64,000 bases of DNA, from the NCBI RefSeq assembly GCF_004664715.2, contig NC_051084.1, positions 56,353,334 through 56,417,333 on the forward strand, in the 5' to 3' direction. The notes under the pieces were generated by a model. It was not told where the DNA came from. It worked only from the letters and a program-made list of their open reading frames with translations, and ran no database searches. The DNA is from Peromyscus leucopus. Lineage: Eukaryota; Chordata; Mammalia; Rodentia; Cricetidae. Below are positions 46,931 to 58,035 of the stretch, one piece after another. Every line of letters starts with the position of its first letter. Within the stretch, counting starts at the first letter, position 1. Made by a program: the position numbers and the translations under genes.

Positions 46931-48705
46931 CTCACTCACTTTTGATTTTGATTAAGAATATTTCTTTCAAAAAGGACAGGCTATTCTCTTCTCTTGCTAG
47001 TAGACACAAATGGAGTGCCTACAGCAATGTCATGTCTTATACACTGGAGAAACAAAGGAATTGTCACATTCCAACACTGTTTTGTGGGTCTTCCTGACAG
47101 AGTTACATTTCAACACTGTTTTGTGGATCTTCCTCATGGAGTCCTATTATTTCTAAGTTTAAATAGCAAAAGGAGCTTCAAAAATACAAACTGTATTCAA
47201 GCATCTGTATTGAAATTACAATTGCTTGTCACTTTATCTATTCTATACCTGATATTTCAGATTTTAACAGACAAAAATAGTATCTATGCATAACTTTTGC
47301 ATTTTGTTTCTTTCTATCATTCACTACATGAATGACTAGTTACTATTTATAAATGTTGTGGTATATCCTTAATATGACTTTAACAAGAAAAGATGATTGA
47401 GAAAGTATTTCTCTCTTTGTTTCATGTATGACATTTAATTGTAATAAAATCATAACATGCAGTGAGTTCAAGTATTTTTTTACAAACTTTAGGAATTTTG
47501 TTTGTGTGAAATGCCATAATATAATATTTGTCAAGTAAAGTAGTTGTAAGTCATTAATATATAAATTTTAAACTTAGGTTGATCATATAAAATTATTGAA
47601 ATCATATCAAACCAAATCATAACCAATGTAACAAAAATATTGTCTTACTATTTAGTGATAATGTAAATGTTGTAACAGATGTGATAGTAATTCTGAATTA
47701 TTGACATTTGTGTTAAAAAAAAGGTTGAACTGCATGAAATCTCTTCCTGTCACTTACTTTTGCCCTTCCATAGGATCCTTGATGATAGTGTTGGCTTCAT
47801 CCTTTTGTCTTCACTCAGAAGCATCTCAGTAGAATTGAAAATTAATTTAATTCTTTCAAACTCTCACTAGGGAAGAGCACCCAGCCTCCAAATCTACCAT
47901 ATTTACCTAGTCTCTCTATATACTCATTTTGAAAGCCCTGGGAATATAGATAGTTCCTCAATGTTGTCAGCCATGTGATTAAAATTCATAAAGATACTAT
48001 TATATAATCTCAAAGAAGAAACAAAGCTAACTTTAAATTATAGCTTCAAATTTCACTAAATATTTCCTACAATCCTCATACTTTGTGAACATATTTTACC
48101 CAAACCATTACAGAATGGTACAGGGACCTTCAAAATATCTCGGTAATTGACTGAAATAACTCAAAGCACTCAGCAATCAGAGCAGGTACATGGAGAACTC
48201 AACAGAGTCTAATTGTCCTTATGGTTGATGGCCTTTTGTCCATACAGGTGTCTGGTAAATTGACTTTTCTCTATCAGTATACTTTCATACTAGGGAAGTT
48301 TTATTTCTAACCTCCATGAAATGGTTCCCACTGATTCCTGCTTCTTGATTTGAACGCCTTTATGGAATGCCATGCCCTTGAGTATTCACTGGGCCTCATG
48401 ACTTCATTACAGTTGGCAATATATGACATTGAAATGATGCCACCTCTGAAACAGGTTATGCAATTCTGTGGTTCCTGTCCTTCATGTTTCCTATGCCCCC
48501 CTCAGTTGCTCACTCTGGTGAAGCCAGCTGTGATGGAATAATCTACCCAAAGGAAAGGTCTATACAGCAAGAAATGAAGACAACTCTGAGGAACTGAAGT
48601 CCTTCCTCTCATTGGCTGTGAGAAATTGAATTTATCATCAATGACATTCCTGACACTTTAAGCTGATTATGTTAGTAAGGTTTGACATTCATATGATAAA
48701 ATATC
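46931..48705. other. Intergenic DNA with a 39-bp tandem duplication
   Basis: No gene is supported. The 99-codon frame 46994-47293 contains a 13-residue in-frame repeat from the duplication and otherwise shows no motif. The frames 47343-47534(-) and 48350-48541(+) are short and unrecognised. Confidence 0.45.
47064..47141. repeat. 39-bp tandem duplication
   Basis: Two adjacent copies share CAACACTGTTTTGTGG and CTTCCT blocks in the same order, with a period of 39 and about five differences. Confidence 0.85.
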
Positions 48706-48711
48706 TAATAA

Positions 48712-49171
48712 ATATGGCTATTGTGGCTGGACTTAAATGCCAACTTTACCACATCTGGAATTAATTAAAATCCAAATGGTTGGCTATACCAATGAGAGAT
48801 TTTTTTCTTAATTAAATCATTTGAAGTGGGAAGACCCACTTATAATCGAGATCTCTGAGGTGAGAAGACATACCTTTAATTCAGTTCTTTTGAGTTGGGA
48901 AGATATACCTTTTACCTGGGTCACTCCTTTCCATGGAAGCCTATATAAAGGACAGGAAAGAAGGGAACTTAAACCCTTTTTGCCTGTTTGTTCTCACTGC
49001 TACTAGCAAATTCATTCTTTTACTTGCATTGCCTACTTCTTTGAGATTGCGACCTATACTGAAGACCAGCTGAGACATCCAATCTTGTGGACTGAATTCT
49101 TGGACTTTCTACTCATAGACAGCCATTATTTAACTAATTGGACCACAACCTCTAAGCCATTCTGATAATTA

Positions 49172-49214
<43 letters not shown>

Positions 49215-49252
49215 TCATTCTATAAATTCTGTTCTTCTAGATAACCCTGACA
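48712..49252 (+). mobile_element. Rodent interspersed repeat, family not assigned
   Basis: Block order 'ggctggacttaaatgccaactttaccacatctgg', 'tcatttgaagtgggaagacccact', 'cctatataaaggacagg', 'actgaagaccagctgagacatcc' and 'tattcattctataaattctgttcttctagataaccctgac' is that of a common rodent repeat with LTR-like features. A (GT)n expansion interrupts it at 49173-49212. The frame 48821-49006 is in it. Confidence 0.7.
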
Positions 49253-49254
49253 GA

Positions 49255-51055
49255 TACAATGACTTTAGGGGACAAGGACATGTTAGCTTGTGGTTTCAGA
49301 AGCTTTACTCATAGTCTGCTACTCATGTGTCTGGGCGGTGGTAAGATAGACAAACCATAATGGGAGGAGACTGTGGAGGCTACCTCATGGAACACAGGAA
49401 GTAGAGACATTTGATTATAATCAGCATCTCCATCTCCAGTTACTCTACTTAAGACATTTTATCATTATTTGCACTCTAATCATGGTTAATACACCATTCC
49501 AACACTCAATATTAAGAATATATTGCTTTTAATTTTTGTGACAGAATGATGCAATATTCTAAAGAAATTTTTAAAAATTTTTGTACTAAAGTTAATAAAA
49601 GAAAGTAAAACTGACAACAAAATCAAACCAAATAAAATCTAATGTGTTATTTAAGCATATATGTCTATATATATGCATACATATTATTAGAGTAATAAAT
49701 TTAAACTTCATTTAAAGTCATTAAATATCAAAGTATATTCACACTTAACAATATAGCAAATATGTAAATATAGAAACAAATGTTAATTTTAGCAATTAAA
49801 TTCTTCCATATTATAAATTTTATTTAATGTCAAAACCTATACAACGCTTTAATTGCTGATACACATTTGTAAGAATATTTTAGTAGATGTTTTAAATTTT
49901 GAGTAGATTATAAATAAAGCATTCAAACAATAGGAAACAGGCAATCTAAATTTTTAGCTTAGAAAAGATCCTCCCAAATATCACATTTTTGGATGATTTT
50001 CAATATTGTACTAAGTGAAACATATTAATAAGCAATTTGGCAAAGAAGGACATAAAAGTGTGTTCTTTACTATGCCTGATGATGCTTTGTTTGGCTCCTT
50101 TAACTTAAGGAAAGACATTTCAGTGGGAATTGTTTAATAATTTAGTAAGAGATAGAGATATTTTGGAAAGAACCCTGAGAAGCTGAGCATTTAATGGCTG
50201 GCAAGGAACATGGGAATGAGAACAGCTTGCAGAATGGAGACTATAAATAAAAAATAAGAAAGATTTCTAGACTGTCTCAAAAACCGAATAAACTCAAACT
50301 CTCACAGTGTCAGAATTAACTTGATCTATATTTTAAGGGGAAAACTGGAGAGTGAAAAATAAGTGAGCTCAGGTTTCTGCAGACCTGAACAATTCATGAT
50401 AGGTAAGACAGAGATTTTATGTTCAAACCTTCAAGCGACTTCTGGTGTGGCTAAAGACACACTTTTAAGCACCCCAGGCAGAACTGTGGAGTTAAATGCC
50501 TGAGTCTACCAAGTGCACCCATAGGAAGCTGTTCCGAACTTGGCTATGCAGGAAGTCAAGGTTTTTTTCAGGCCAGATAAACTTTCTCTGTGCCTAGAAT
50601 TATGCAAATGTGCTTGCTTCGTTGATCTAATTAATGAGATGCAGATACTCTCCAAATTAAGAATGGAGTACTTTACTATATCTGGGATACATTTGGCTGG
50701 GAAGCACAGCAACTGGTTTAGTGTTGCTGAAATGCTGAAATGTAGTCTGAAATGTGTTTGGTAAGAAATTAAGCACTGTCCAGCCTTAAGCTCTCAAAGC
50801 CTGCCCACAGTGACATACATCCTCTTGCAAGGCTATACCTCCTAAACTTACCCAAACAACACTATTAACCACCTATTGAATTGCCCAATACTATGGGACA
50901 CACTTATCATTCACACATATCATATCACGTCAGGGTTTCTAGTCTAAGGCATTAGAGAATAAATATGCTTCCTATTTACTGTGTCTGAGAATGTGGAAAT
51001 TAGATGGCCTGGTTCAATAAGGTCTTAAAGTAATCTGTAGGTTGAAATCTAAGAC
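49255..51055. other. Intergenic DNA, repeat-poor
   Basis: AT-rich. Frames at 50506-50712(-) and 50540-50764(+) overlap and show no known motif. Confidence 0.45.
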
Positions 51056-51059
51056 TCGT

Positions 51060-51430
51060 TTTTTAATTTTTATTCTTTTGTTTATTTTTGAGATTTTTTT
51101 AAATTATATTTCTCCTTTCCTCCCTCCACATCTTCCCATATACTCTTCCCCACTACTTTCCTTCAAATTTGTGGCCTCTTTATCAGTTGTTACTGCATGC
51201 ATATATGTATTTGTGTACACATATATATCCCTAAATATAACCTGTTAAGACCATATGATGTTACTTGAATGCATGTTTTCAGGAATGACCGTTTGGCACT
51301 GGACATCCAATTGGTGCGTTCTTCCCAAGGGAGGGTCAACTCTCCTGCTCCCAGCTTTACACAGTTGCCTGTAGCCGAGAGGGTTGAGGCCTTGTGGGCT
51401 GTTCCCCATGCAGGTTGGCATGTCCATTTT
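51060..51430 (-). mobile_element. Old Lx-type L1 3' UTR fragment, antisense
   Basis: T-rich start, then 'tctcctttcctccctccacatcttcccatatactcttccc', 'atgcatatatgtatttgtgtacacatatatatccctaaatataacctg', 'ggaatgaccgtttggcactggacatccaattgg' and 'ctcccagctttacacagttgcctgtag'. This is the reverse-complemented tail of the Lx-type L1s. Confidence 0.8.
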
Positions 51431-51562
51431 TAAAATTATAAAAGAATAATAAATTCAAACCATTATGTTCCCTGGAGATTAAATAGCTGTATTTCTTCTC
51501 TTGAATATGAGCAAGTTATAAAAATATACATATAGTGTAACTTTTCCTTTTCTAAACAGATC

Positions 51563-52735
51563 AAACATAGCTGAGCAAGTGCTCCTGTGGTATGATTGAG
51601 CATTTCTTGGGTATATGCCCAAGAGTGGTATAGCTGGATCTTGGGGGAGATTGATTCCCAATTTTCTAAGAAAGTGCCATATTGATTTCCAAAGTGGTTG
51701 TACAAGCTTGCATTCCCACCAGCAGTGGAGGAGAGTTCCCCTAGTTCCACATCCTCTCCAGCATAAAGTGTCTTCAGTGTTTTTGATCTTAGCCATTCTG
51801 ACAGGTGTAAGGTTGTATCTCAGAGTTGTTTTGATTTGCATTTCCCTGATGATTAGGGATGTTGAGCAATTCCTTAAATGTCTTTCAGCCATTTGAGTTT
51901 CCTCTGTTGAGAAGGTCGAGGGAAAGAGAGCCTGTGGGAGCAGGAGATCCCAGCTGCATCAAGAACAGAGAAGGAGAACAAGGAATAGGAGACCATGGTA
52001 AATGAAGACCACATGAGAAAAGGAAGAAACAAAGTGCTAAAGAGGCCCACAGAAATCCACAAAGATACACCCACAAAAGACTGCTGGCAATGGCCAAGAG
52101 ACAGCCGGGATTGACCTACTCTGGTGATGGGATGGCCAAACACCCTAATAGTTGTGCCAGAAACCCCATCCAAGGACTGAGGAATCTGGATGCAGACATC
52201 CACAGCTAGGCCCCGGGTGGAGCGCCAGGAGTCTAATTAGCGAGAAAGAGGAGGGTTTATATGAGCGAGAATTGTTGAAATGAAGGTTGGATAAAGCACA
52301 GGGACAAATAGCCAAACGAATGGAAAAACATGAACTATGAACCAAAGGCTGAGGGGCCCCCAACTGGATCAGGCCCTCTGAATAGGTGAGACAGCTGATT
52401 GGCTTGATCTGTTTGGGAGGCATCTAGGCAGTGGTACCAGGTCCTGGGCTCGCTGCATGAGATAGCTGTTTGAAACCTGGGACTTATACAGGGACGCTTG
52501 GCTCAATCTGGGAGCAGGGGACTGGACCTGCCTGGACTGAGTCTATCAGGTCGATCTCAGTCCTTGGGGGAGGCCTTGCTCTAAAGGAAGTGGGAATGGG
52601 GGGGTGGGCTGGGGGGAAGGGGAGGGGGGCAGGAAGGGGGAGAACAAGGGAATCTGTGGTTGTTATGTAGAACTGAATAGTATTGTAAAATAAAATTAAA
52701 TTAAATTAAAAAAATAAATTAATTAAACATTAGTG
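51563..52735 (+). mobile_element. Young L1 with 5' inversion (twin priming)
   Basis: The right part (51914-52735) is a sense L1 3' UTR with 'gactgggcctgcctggactgagtc'-like and G-rich blocks and an 'aaaataaaattaaatt' tail. The left part (51563-51913) is ORF2 in the opposite orientation, reading on the minus strand [60 protein letters not shown] in one open frame. The two orientations meet near 51913. This is the established signature of twin-primed L1 integration. The intact frame and low decay point to a recent insertion. No convincing target duplication was found. Confidence 0.85.
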
Positions 52736-53778
52736 TTTTGCAAATGAAGAGAGACATTATTTCCAGGACAGAACCAGACTTTCAGTGAGTATGGGTGTTA
52801 GAGTGTATATGATCTGCTAGAGCTAAAGATCTCTATTTATTTAATATTATTACTATTATTATGCTATATGTAGGGTATATAAGCTGTATCTTTAGCATTT
52901 TAAATTGGTATATTTCTAGGGATGCCATTTTTATTCCTTTCTGGTTAAATTGGCTGATAATGAACTAGCAATTAGTAAACTACAAGTCTCCTTGTCATAC
53001 ATGCTTCAAATGCCGACATTGAGACCATAAAAGTACATAATAAATTGATTGACCACAGGATGGAATCCTGTTTCATTAAGCCAGTTTTGTTTGTTTGTTT
53101 TTGTTTGTTTTTTAGTGTCTCTTATTGGAGACCCATACCCTATCCTGATCTTTATTGTCTACATAAATACAAGACAGCAATACCAGTTGGTGGTTTCTAT
53201 CACTTATCAGGCATTTTCTTAAGGTTCGTTAACAGAATGAATACTTCAACTAATCTCAGATGGGAGCAAACACAACAAAGGAGTCCTTGCCTTTCCAAAT
53301 TGGATCTGTAGTAAACTGGAAATTCCCACTGTCTGCTTAAATCAAATAAGGATGTGGGTTTCAATGAATCAGAGCATGACATTATCACAAACCTCCATCT
53401 TGAACAACTCAGGGAAGGACTTTTGGAGAAATGTCATTCTATGACCAACTATTTCACTCATAGTTAGTTTTGTTTTGTTGTTGTTGTTTTGTTTTGTTTT
53501 GTTTTATTTCAAAAAGGGTCAAACTAAAATAGTCTTAGACAGAGAATCATCTGTTGGTCCAATTTCTGGGAGTGATTAATCAACATATACAGAACTCATG
53601 TATCTCAATGATGTGGTTAAATCCTTAATTTAGAAATGGAGCTTCAAATACGTCTATGCAATAGTAGTCTTCAACTCTTCCTCATATTATTAATATATGT
53701 GATATAGAAATAGTAACATATTTCATTTACATTCTTAGTTTTATAGAGTAGTTAGTAGACTTTAAGAGTACAAACAGG
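52736..53778. other. Intergenic DNA with (TTTG)n and (TTTTG)n
   Basis: No gene. TTTG-type runs lie at 53087-53114 and TTTTG-type runs at 53466-53506; both are probably A-rich tail derivatives. Confidence 0.5.
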
Positions 53779-53779
53779 G

Positions 53780-53998
53780 AGCTGAAGGGATGGCTCAGAA
53801 GTATAGAGCACTGTTTTTGGTTGTTCTTCCAGAGATCTGGGTCTTAGCACCCACAAGACAGCTCACAATCATCTATAACTCCAGTTCTAGAGAATATAAC
53901 TTTCTTCTCAACCCCACAGGCATATTCATGTATTTATGGTCCTCAGAAAGGTATACTAGGAAAATACTCATACACATAACACAACAACTTTAAAACAT
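53780..53998 (+). mobile_element. B2/B3-type SINE
   Basis: 'gagctgaagggatggctcagaagtatagagcactg' is the head, 'cttccagagatctgggtcttagcacccacaagacagctcacaatcatctataactcc' the body, and 'caggcatattcatg'/'catacacataacac' the 3' part. Moderate divergence. The frame 53790-53993 is a shadow. Confidence 0.85.
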
Positions 53999-55078
53999 AG
54001 TGTAAACATACATAAATATGTGTGAGTTAATAAGATAAATATAAAATGTTTATTTGAAATCATTTTAATATGCATAATTTATGCATAATTTAAATATTGC
54101 ATAATTTTTCATTTCTTAGAGTTTATAAAATAGAACTCATCTATAAACCAGTATATAGTGAAAATCCTACTTTCTCCTATGTATGTATATATACATAAAT
54201 ATGTATATTGATGTATCCATATCATATATATATGACCTTTAGGGACGGAGTGATTATTGTAATAGTTGTATGCTCATTGGAAAGAAGGAATGCCTAAGAG
54301 ACACTTCTCCAGCAAGAAAAGCATGCAAAACCTTTCTGGCAGTTGATGTGATGATAAAGGGGAAAAAAGCTACAGAATCCCCAAAATATGCTATTATGAC
54401 AGAAACTAAACTTGTAAATCTACAAAAATGAGTGAGCACTTTTACAGAATTTTAATGAGGATCAACAGGGAGAGGCCATGTTCACTCATGAAAGGAGACA
54501 TCACATACTTGAGTCTGAGGGAACTTTTGCTTGATGATGTCACAAGCTGAACTGACTTCAATAGGTTTGTGCTGCACATAATCAGCTCTCACAAGGGTCA
54601 TGTCAGCAAGAGAGCACTGGGGGAGCAATGCCCAGTCATAAAGTAAGTGTTATTCATTGTGTTCATGGATTATAAAGGACTCCTTGAGACTTGGAAGAAT
54701 GGTTCCTACCACAGTCTTCTAAAATACCATTAGAGAAACTCGGGGACACCAGCACAGATATGGAATGTATTTTCCTTGACAGTATTGTCTCCAAATGAGG
54801 AACAATTTTAACAATATTACTACAGTATTAAGAAACATTGCTTATGAAGAGAGACCTGGCAAACATGAGAAGCATGTCTCCTTTGAATTTACTACTTTTC
54901 TTTTAGTAAGTGCATCCAGTCCAGTCCTTTACAGTGTTAAGGCACATGGCTCCTTTCCCATCACGTCTTAGAGAACAAACATTAGCCCACCATAAAAGGA
55001 CATGCTGATTTTTAGTCACCACAGAGAATCAAACCTATTTGCTGAACAGCTCTGTTTACTTTTTATTATTATTTTTGT
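53999..55078. other. Intergenic DNA, no recognisable gene
   Basis: AT-rich, with short unrecognised frames only. Confidence 0.5.
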
Positions 55079-55825
55079 GTTTGTTTTTATTAAGATTTTT
55101 TTATTCATTTTACATACCAACCACAGATCCCCCTCTCTTCCCTCTTCCCAGCCCCTTCAGCCTTCTCCCCCACAACCCACCCCCATCCCCTCCTCTGAAA
55201 AGGTAAGGCCTCCCATGGGGAGTGAGCAAAGCCTGGTACATTCAGTTGAGGCAGGTCCAAGCCCCCCTTTTGCATCAAGGCTGTGCAAGGTGTCCCATTG
55301 CAGGTAATGGACTCCAAAAAGCCAGCTCATGCAGCAGGGATAGATCCTGATCCTACTGCCAGAGCCCCGTTAAGCAGACCAAGATACACAACTGTCTTGG
55401 TTATTCAGAGGACCTAATCCAGTCCCATGGAGGCTCAACAGCTGTTGGTCTAAAGTTCATGAGTTCTCACTAACTTGGTTCAGTTGTCTCTGTAGGTTAC
55501 TCCATTATGATCTTGATGTCCCTTGCTTATAGATTCCCTCTTCCCTCTCTTCAGCTGGACTACTGGAGCTCAGCCTGGTGCTTGGCTGTGAATCTCTGCA
55601 TCTGCTACCATTAGGTACTGGATGAAGAAGGCTCTATGCTAACAGTTAGGGTATTCCCCAATCTGATTACTGGGCACTCAGCCTCATGGATTCCTGGGAA
55701 CTTCCCTACCACCAGATTTCTCCCTATCCCCGTGATGTCTCCCTCTATCAAGGTATTTCTTTGATTGCTCTCTCACTCTGTCCCTGTTCCAGTTTCACCA
55801 TCCTGTTCCCTTATGTTCTCATCCC

Positions 55826-55934
55826 TGTGGTTTATATATTGTGCACCTCAAAAAACTTATCTGGGGTCAAAGAACAGAATAGCCACTAGATAGATACAGA
55901 AGCCAGGCAGACTGTGATTGCTTCAAAGCACAGA

Positions 55935-55935
<1 letters not shown>
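55826..55935 (+). mobile_element. Truncated 5' LTR of ERV element 2
   Basis: The first 100 bp or so match the start of the 3' LTR ('attgtgcaccYcaataaactYatctggggtcagagaacagaatagccactagatag'). The sequence then departs into a CA microsatellite, so roughly 330 bp of LTR and the primer binding region are missing. Confidence 0.8.

Positions 55936-55936
<1 letters not shown>

Positions 55937-55985
<49 letters not shown>
55937..55985. repeat. (AC)n microsatellite at the LTR deletion point
   Basis: About 24 CA dinucleotides at the point where the truncated 5' LTR meets the internal region. Confidence 0.97.
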
Positions 55986-55987
<2 letters not shown>

Positions 55988-56270
55988 TCCTGCAGGGAAC
56001 CATGACCAGGCCTAACAGTGACTTTGAAATCTGCAAAAAGATGAAGATGATGGGATACAATGACGATTCCACCTGAACTATGATAAAGCCATTAAGCTGA
56101 TTAATACCAACAAAAGATCTGCTTTGGACTACAAACTGCTCAGGACAATTTCGAGATGGCTAGCTGAGATGATCTAGCCTCACAGACTACTCGAACAAGG
56201 ACTTGAGATAAGCCCCATACTTCCACATTATGCAGAGGTTAGACAACAAATGATAGAGCTGCTATGGGAT

Positions 56271-56626
56271 AATGCCCTTGTACACAGGTTTAATAAAACA
56301 CTGATTGGCCAGTAGCCAGGCAGGAAGTATAGGCAGACAAAACGTATTCTGGGGAGAGGAAGGGCAGAGTAAGGAGTCGCCACCCAGACACAGAGGAGGC
56401 AAGATGAAAAGGCAGAACTGAGAAAAGGCACCAAGCCACATGGCTAAACATAAATAAGAATTATGGGTAAGACTTAGTTAGTAATAAGCTTGAACTAATG
56501 GCCATACAGTTTACAAGTAATATAAGCCTCTGTGTGTTTACTTGCATCTGAGCAGCTGCAGGACTGGGTGGGACACAGAAAAACTTCTAGGCACATATAG
56601 CAAACTCTCTCAGGCTTGACAATTAA
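56271..56626 (+). mobile_element. LTR nested inside ERV element 2
   Basis: Aligning element 2 with element 1 shows an extra segment between 'gctatggga' and 'cttgacaatt', where element 1 is continuous (about 13822-13840). The insert contains 'aataaaacactgattggccagtagccaggcaggaagtatagg', 'agtcgccacccagacacagagg', 'aataagaattatggg' and 'aatataagcctctgtgtg', the order of a known rodent ERV LTR family. Exact ends and target duplication are uncertain by a few bases. No internal sequence, so it is a solo LTR. The frame 56228-56434(-) is a shadow. Confidence 0.75.
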
Positions 56627-56879
56627 CCCAAAAATTTTCTTTCCAGGATTCCCTAAAGATTCCTTAGCCCCCAGACAGCAAGAATTAATTTTAAGAAAAC
56701 AACACCCACATTCCCAAGAGGTGGGGTGGGTAGTTTTTGGTTGCTTGATTTATGAATATTGTGATTGTTTACGATGGTTGGTTACAAGTTGTTAATTGTT
56801 AATGATCAGGGAAAAAAAGCTAAACAAAGGAGATTAGGTTCGAGATTCTTATTTAAAAAGAGAGAGAGAGAAGGAAAAA

Positions 56880-57095
56880 AGAGGATATAGATGAGATAGA
56901 TTATTGAATCTACTCTGAAAAAAAGGATATAGAAATAACAGAATAAAAGGGTAGATTATTGAATCTAATCTGAAAAGGAAAAAGGGAAGATATAGAAATG
57001 ATAAGATAAAAGGTAGATTTTTGAATCTACTCAGAAATTAAAAAAAGAGAGAATATGGATATAAAATAAAAAGATAGATTATTGAATCTACTTTT
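56880..57095 (+). repeat. Tandem palindrome array of ERV element 2
   Basis: Four units of 55-62 bp, each with AGATTATTGAATCT or a one-base variant, at 56898-56911, 56953-56966, 57015-57028 and 57076-57089. Arms AGATT/AATCT are inverted repeats. The linker contains GATATAGAAATRA and GAAAA-type purine runs. Confidence 0.93.
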
Positions 57096-57130
57096 AAAAA
57101 TGAACTACTTGATTTAAATAGGATAAGTAA

Positions 57131-57250
57131 TGAAATTTTTTGTCTGAATTTGTCAAATGTTAATGGACTAGACATTATTAATGTATATAATGGAGTTTTT
57201 TGTCTGAATTTGTCAAATGTTAATGGACTAGACATTGCTAATGCAATTCT
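57131..57250 (+). repeat. 60-bp tandem duplication in ERV element 2
   Basis: The block TTTTTTGTCTGAATTTGTCA...TGGACTAGACATT occurs twice at exactly 60-bp spacing (57135-57176 and 57195-57236), identical over about 42 bp. Element 1 has only one diverged copy near 15826-15865. The frame 57038-57235(-) repeats a peptide because of this. Confidence 0.95.
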
Positions 57251-57333
57251 TGACGGTATATATCATATATACTTATTGTATATACTTTTCTTATATCAGT
57301 TATAACTTTTTTAATTTTAAACAAAAAAGGAAA

Positions 57334-57758
57334 TATGGTTGATATATTGTGCACCCCAATAAACTCATCTGGGGTCAGAGAACAGAATAGCCACTAGATA
57401 GACATAGAAGCCAGCCATGGTGGCACACACCCTTAATCCCAAAATTTGAGATCTCATGTCCTGTTTGGGAAAGATACAAGCCTTTAATCCCAGGAAGTGA
57501 TGTCAGGAAGCAGAGAGGTATATAAGGCATGAGGACTAGAGGTCCTTTTAAGATTTTATGCTTTTAGCAGCAGTTCAGCTGAGATCCATTTGGGTGAGGA
57601 CTCAGAGGCTTTCAGTCTGAGAAAATGAGATCAGCTAAGAATTTGGCAAGGTGAGGTTAGCTGTGGCTTGTTCTGTTTCTCTGATTTTTCATGGTTCACC
57701 CCAATACCTGGCTCCAGGTTTGTTTTTACTAATAAGACCTTTTAAGATACTTGTTACA
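57334..57758 (+). mobile_element. 3' LTR of ERV element 2
   Basis: Starts TATGGTTGATATATTG after the polypurine run AAAAAAGGAAA; the 5' copy has TGTGG, so the first G is mutated here. It ends TTGTTACA. It contains B1-like phrases ('ggtggcacacacccttaatccc' and 'caagcctttaatcccagg'), a 'gaggtatataagg' TATA-like element near 57520, and the 'ggttagctgtggcttgttctgtttctctg' block shared with the LTR of element 1. Confidence 0.85.
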
Positions 57759-58035
57759 CATCTCCTGTTCCCTCCCCTGTATTGCACCCCCACTCCCAGT
57801 TTACTCATAGAAATCTCATCTATTTCCCCTTCCCAAGGCAATCCATGTGTCCCTCTTAGGGTCCTCCTTGTTAGCCAGCTTCTCTAGAGCTGTGAGTTGT
57901 AGTCTGGTTAACCTTTGCTTTATATCTTGTATCCATTTATGAGTGAGTACATACTGTGTTGGTCTTTCTGAATCTGGGTTACCTCACTCAAGATCGTATT
58001 TTCTAGTTCCATCCATTTGCCTACAAATGAAAAGA

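Larger units (their letters stand above)
55826..57758 (+). mobile_element. ERVK-like element 2, inserted in L1, with TSD
   Basis: A partial 5' LTR starts TGTGGTTTATATATTGTGCACC at 55826. Internal sequence shared with element 1 follows from about 55990, then a polypurine end (57321-57333) and a complete 3' LTR to 57758. The flanks are CATCCC (55820-55825) and CATCTC (57759-57764), a 6-bp duplication with one difference, the length usual for ERVK. The internal region has no recognisable retroviral frame. The element is about 1.9 kb including a nested LTR, so it is an internally deleted, non-coding copy. Confidence 0.8.
55079..58035 (-). mobile_element. L1 3' UTR/ORF2 end, antisense, split by an ERV
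   Basis: The left arm (55079-55825) starts with the T-rich L1 tail and the same 'cctcccatggggagtgagcaaagcctgg' block as at 40.4 kb. The right arm (57759-58035) continues the same antisense L1, ending with 'ccatttatgagtgagtacatactgtgttgg' and 'gggttacctcactcaag...ttctagttccatccatttgcc', the conserved end of ORF2. The two arms join across the ERV by a 6-bp duplication. Frames 55002-55307 and 55105-55317 are shadows. Confidence 0.9.

Noticed and set aside
51479..51892. Longest open frame in the window (137 codons, minus strand)
   Set aside because: It is the inverted ORF2 part of an L1 insertion followed by non-L1 flank, not a host gene.
56880..57095. CRISPR-like array of short palindromic repeats with spacers
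   Set aside because: The units are diverged, the spacers are related to each other, the host is a mammal and the array is part of an ERV family.
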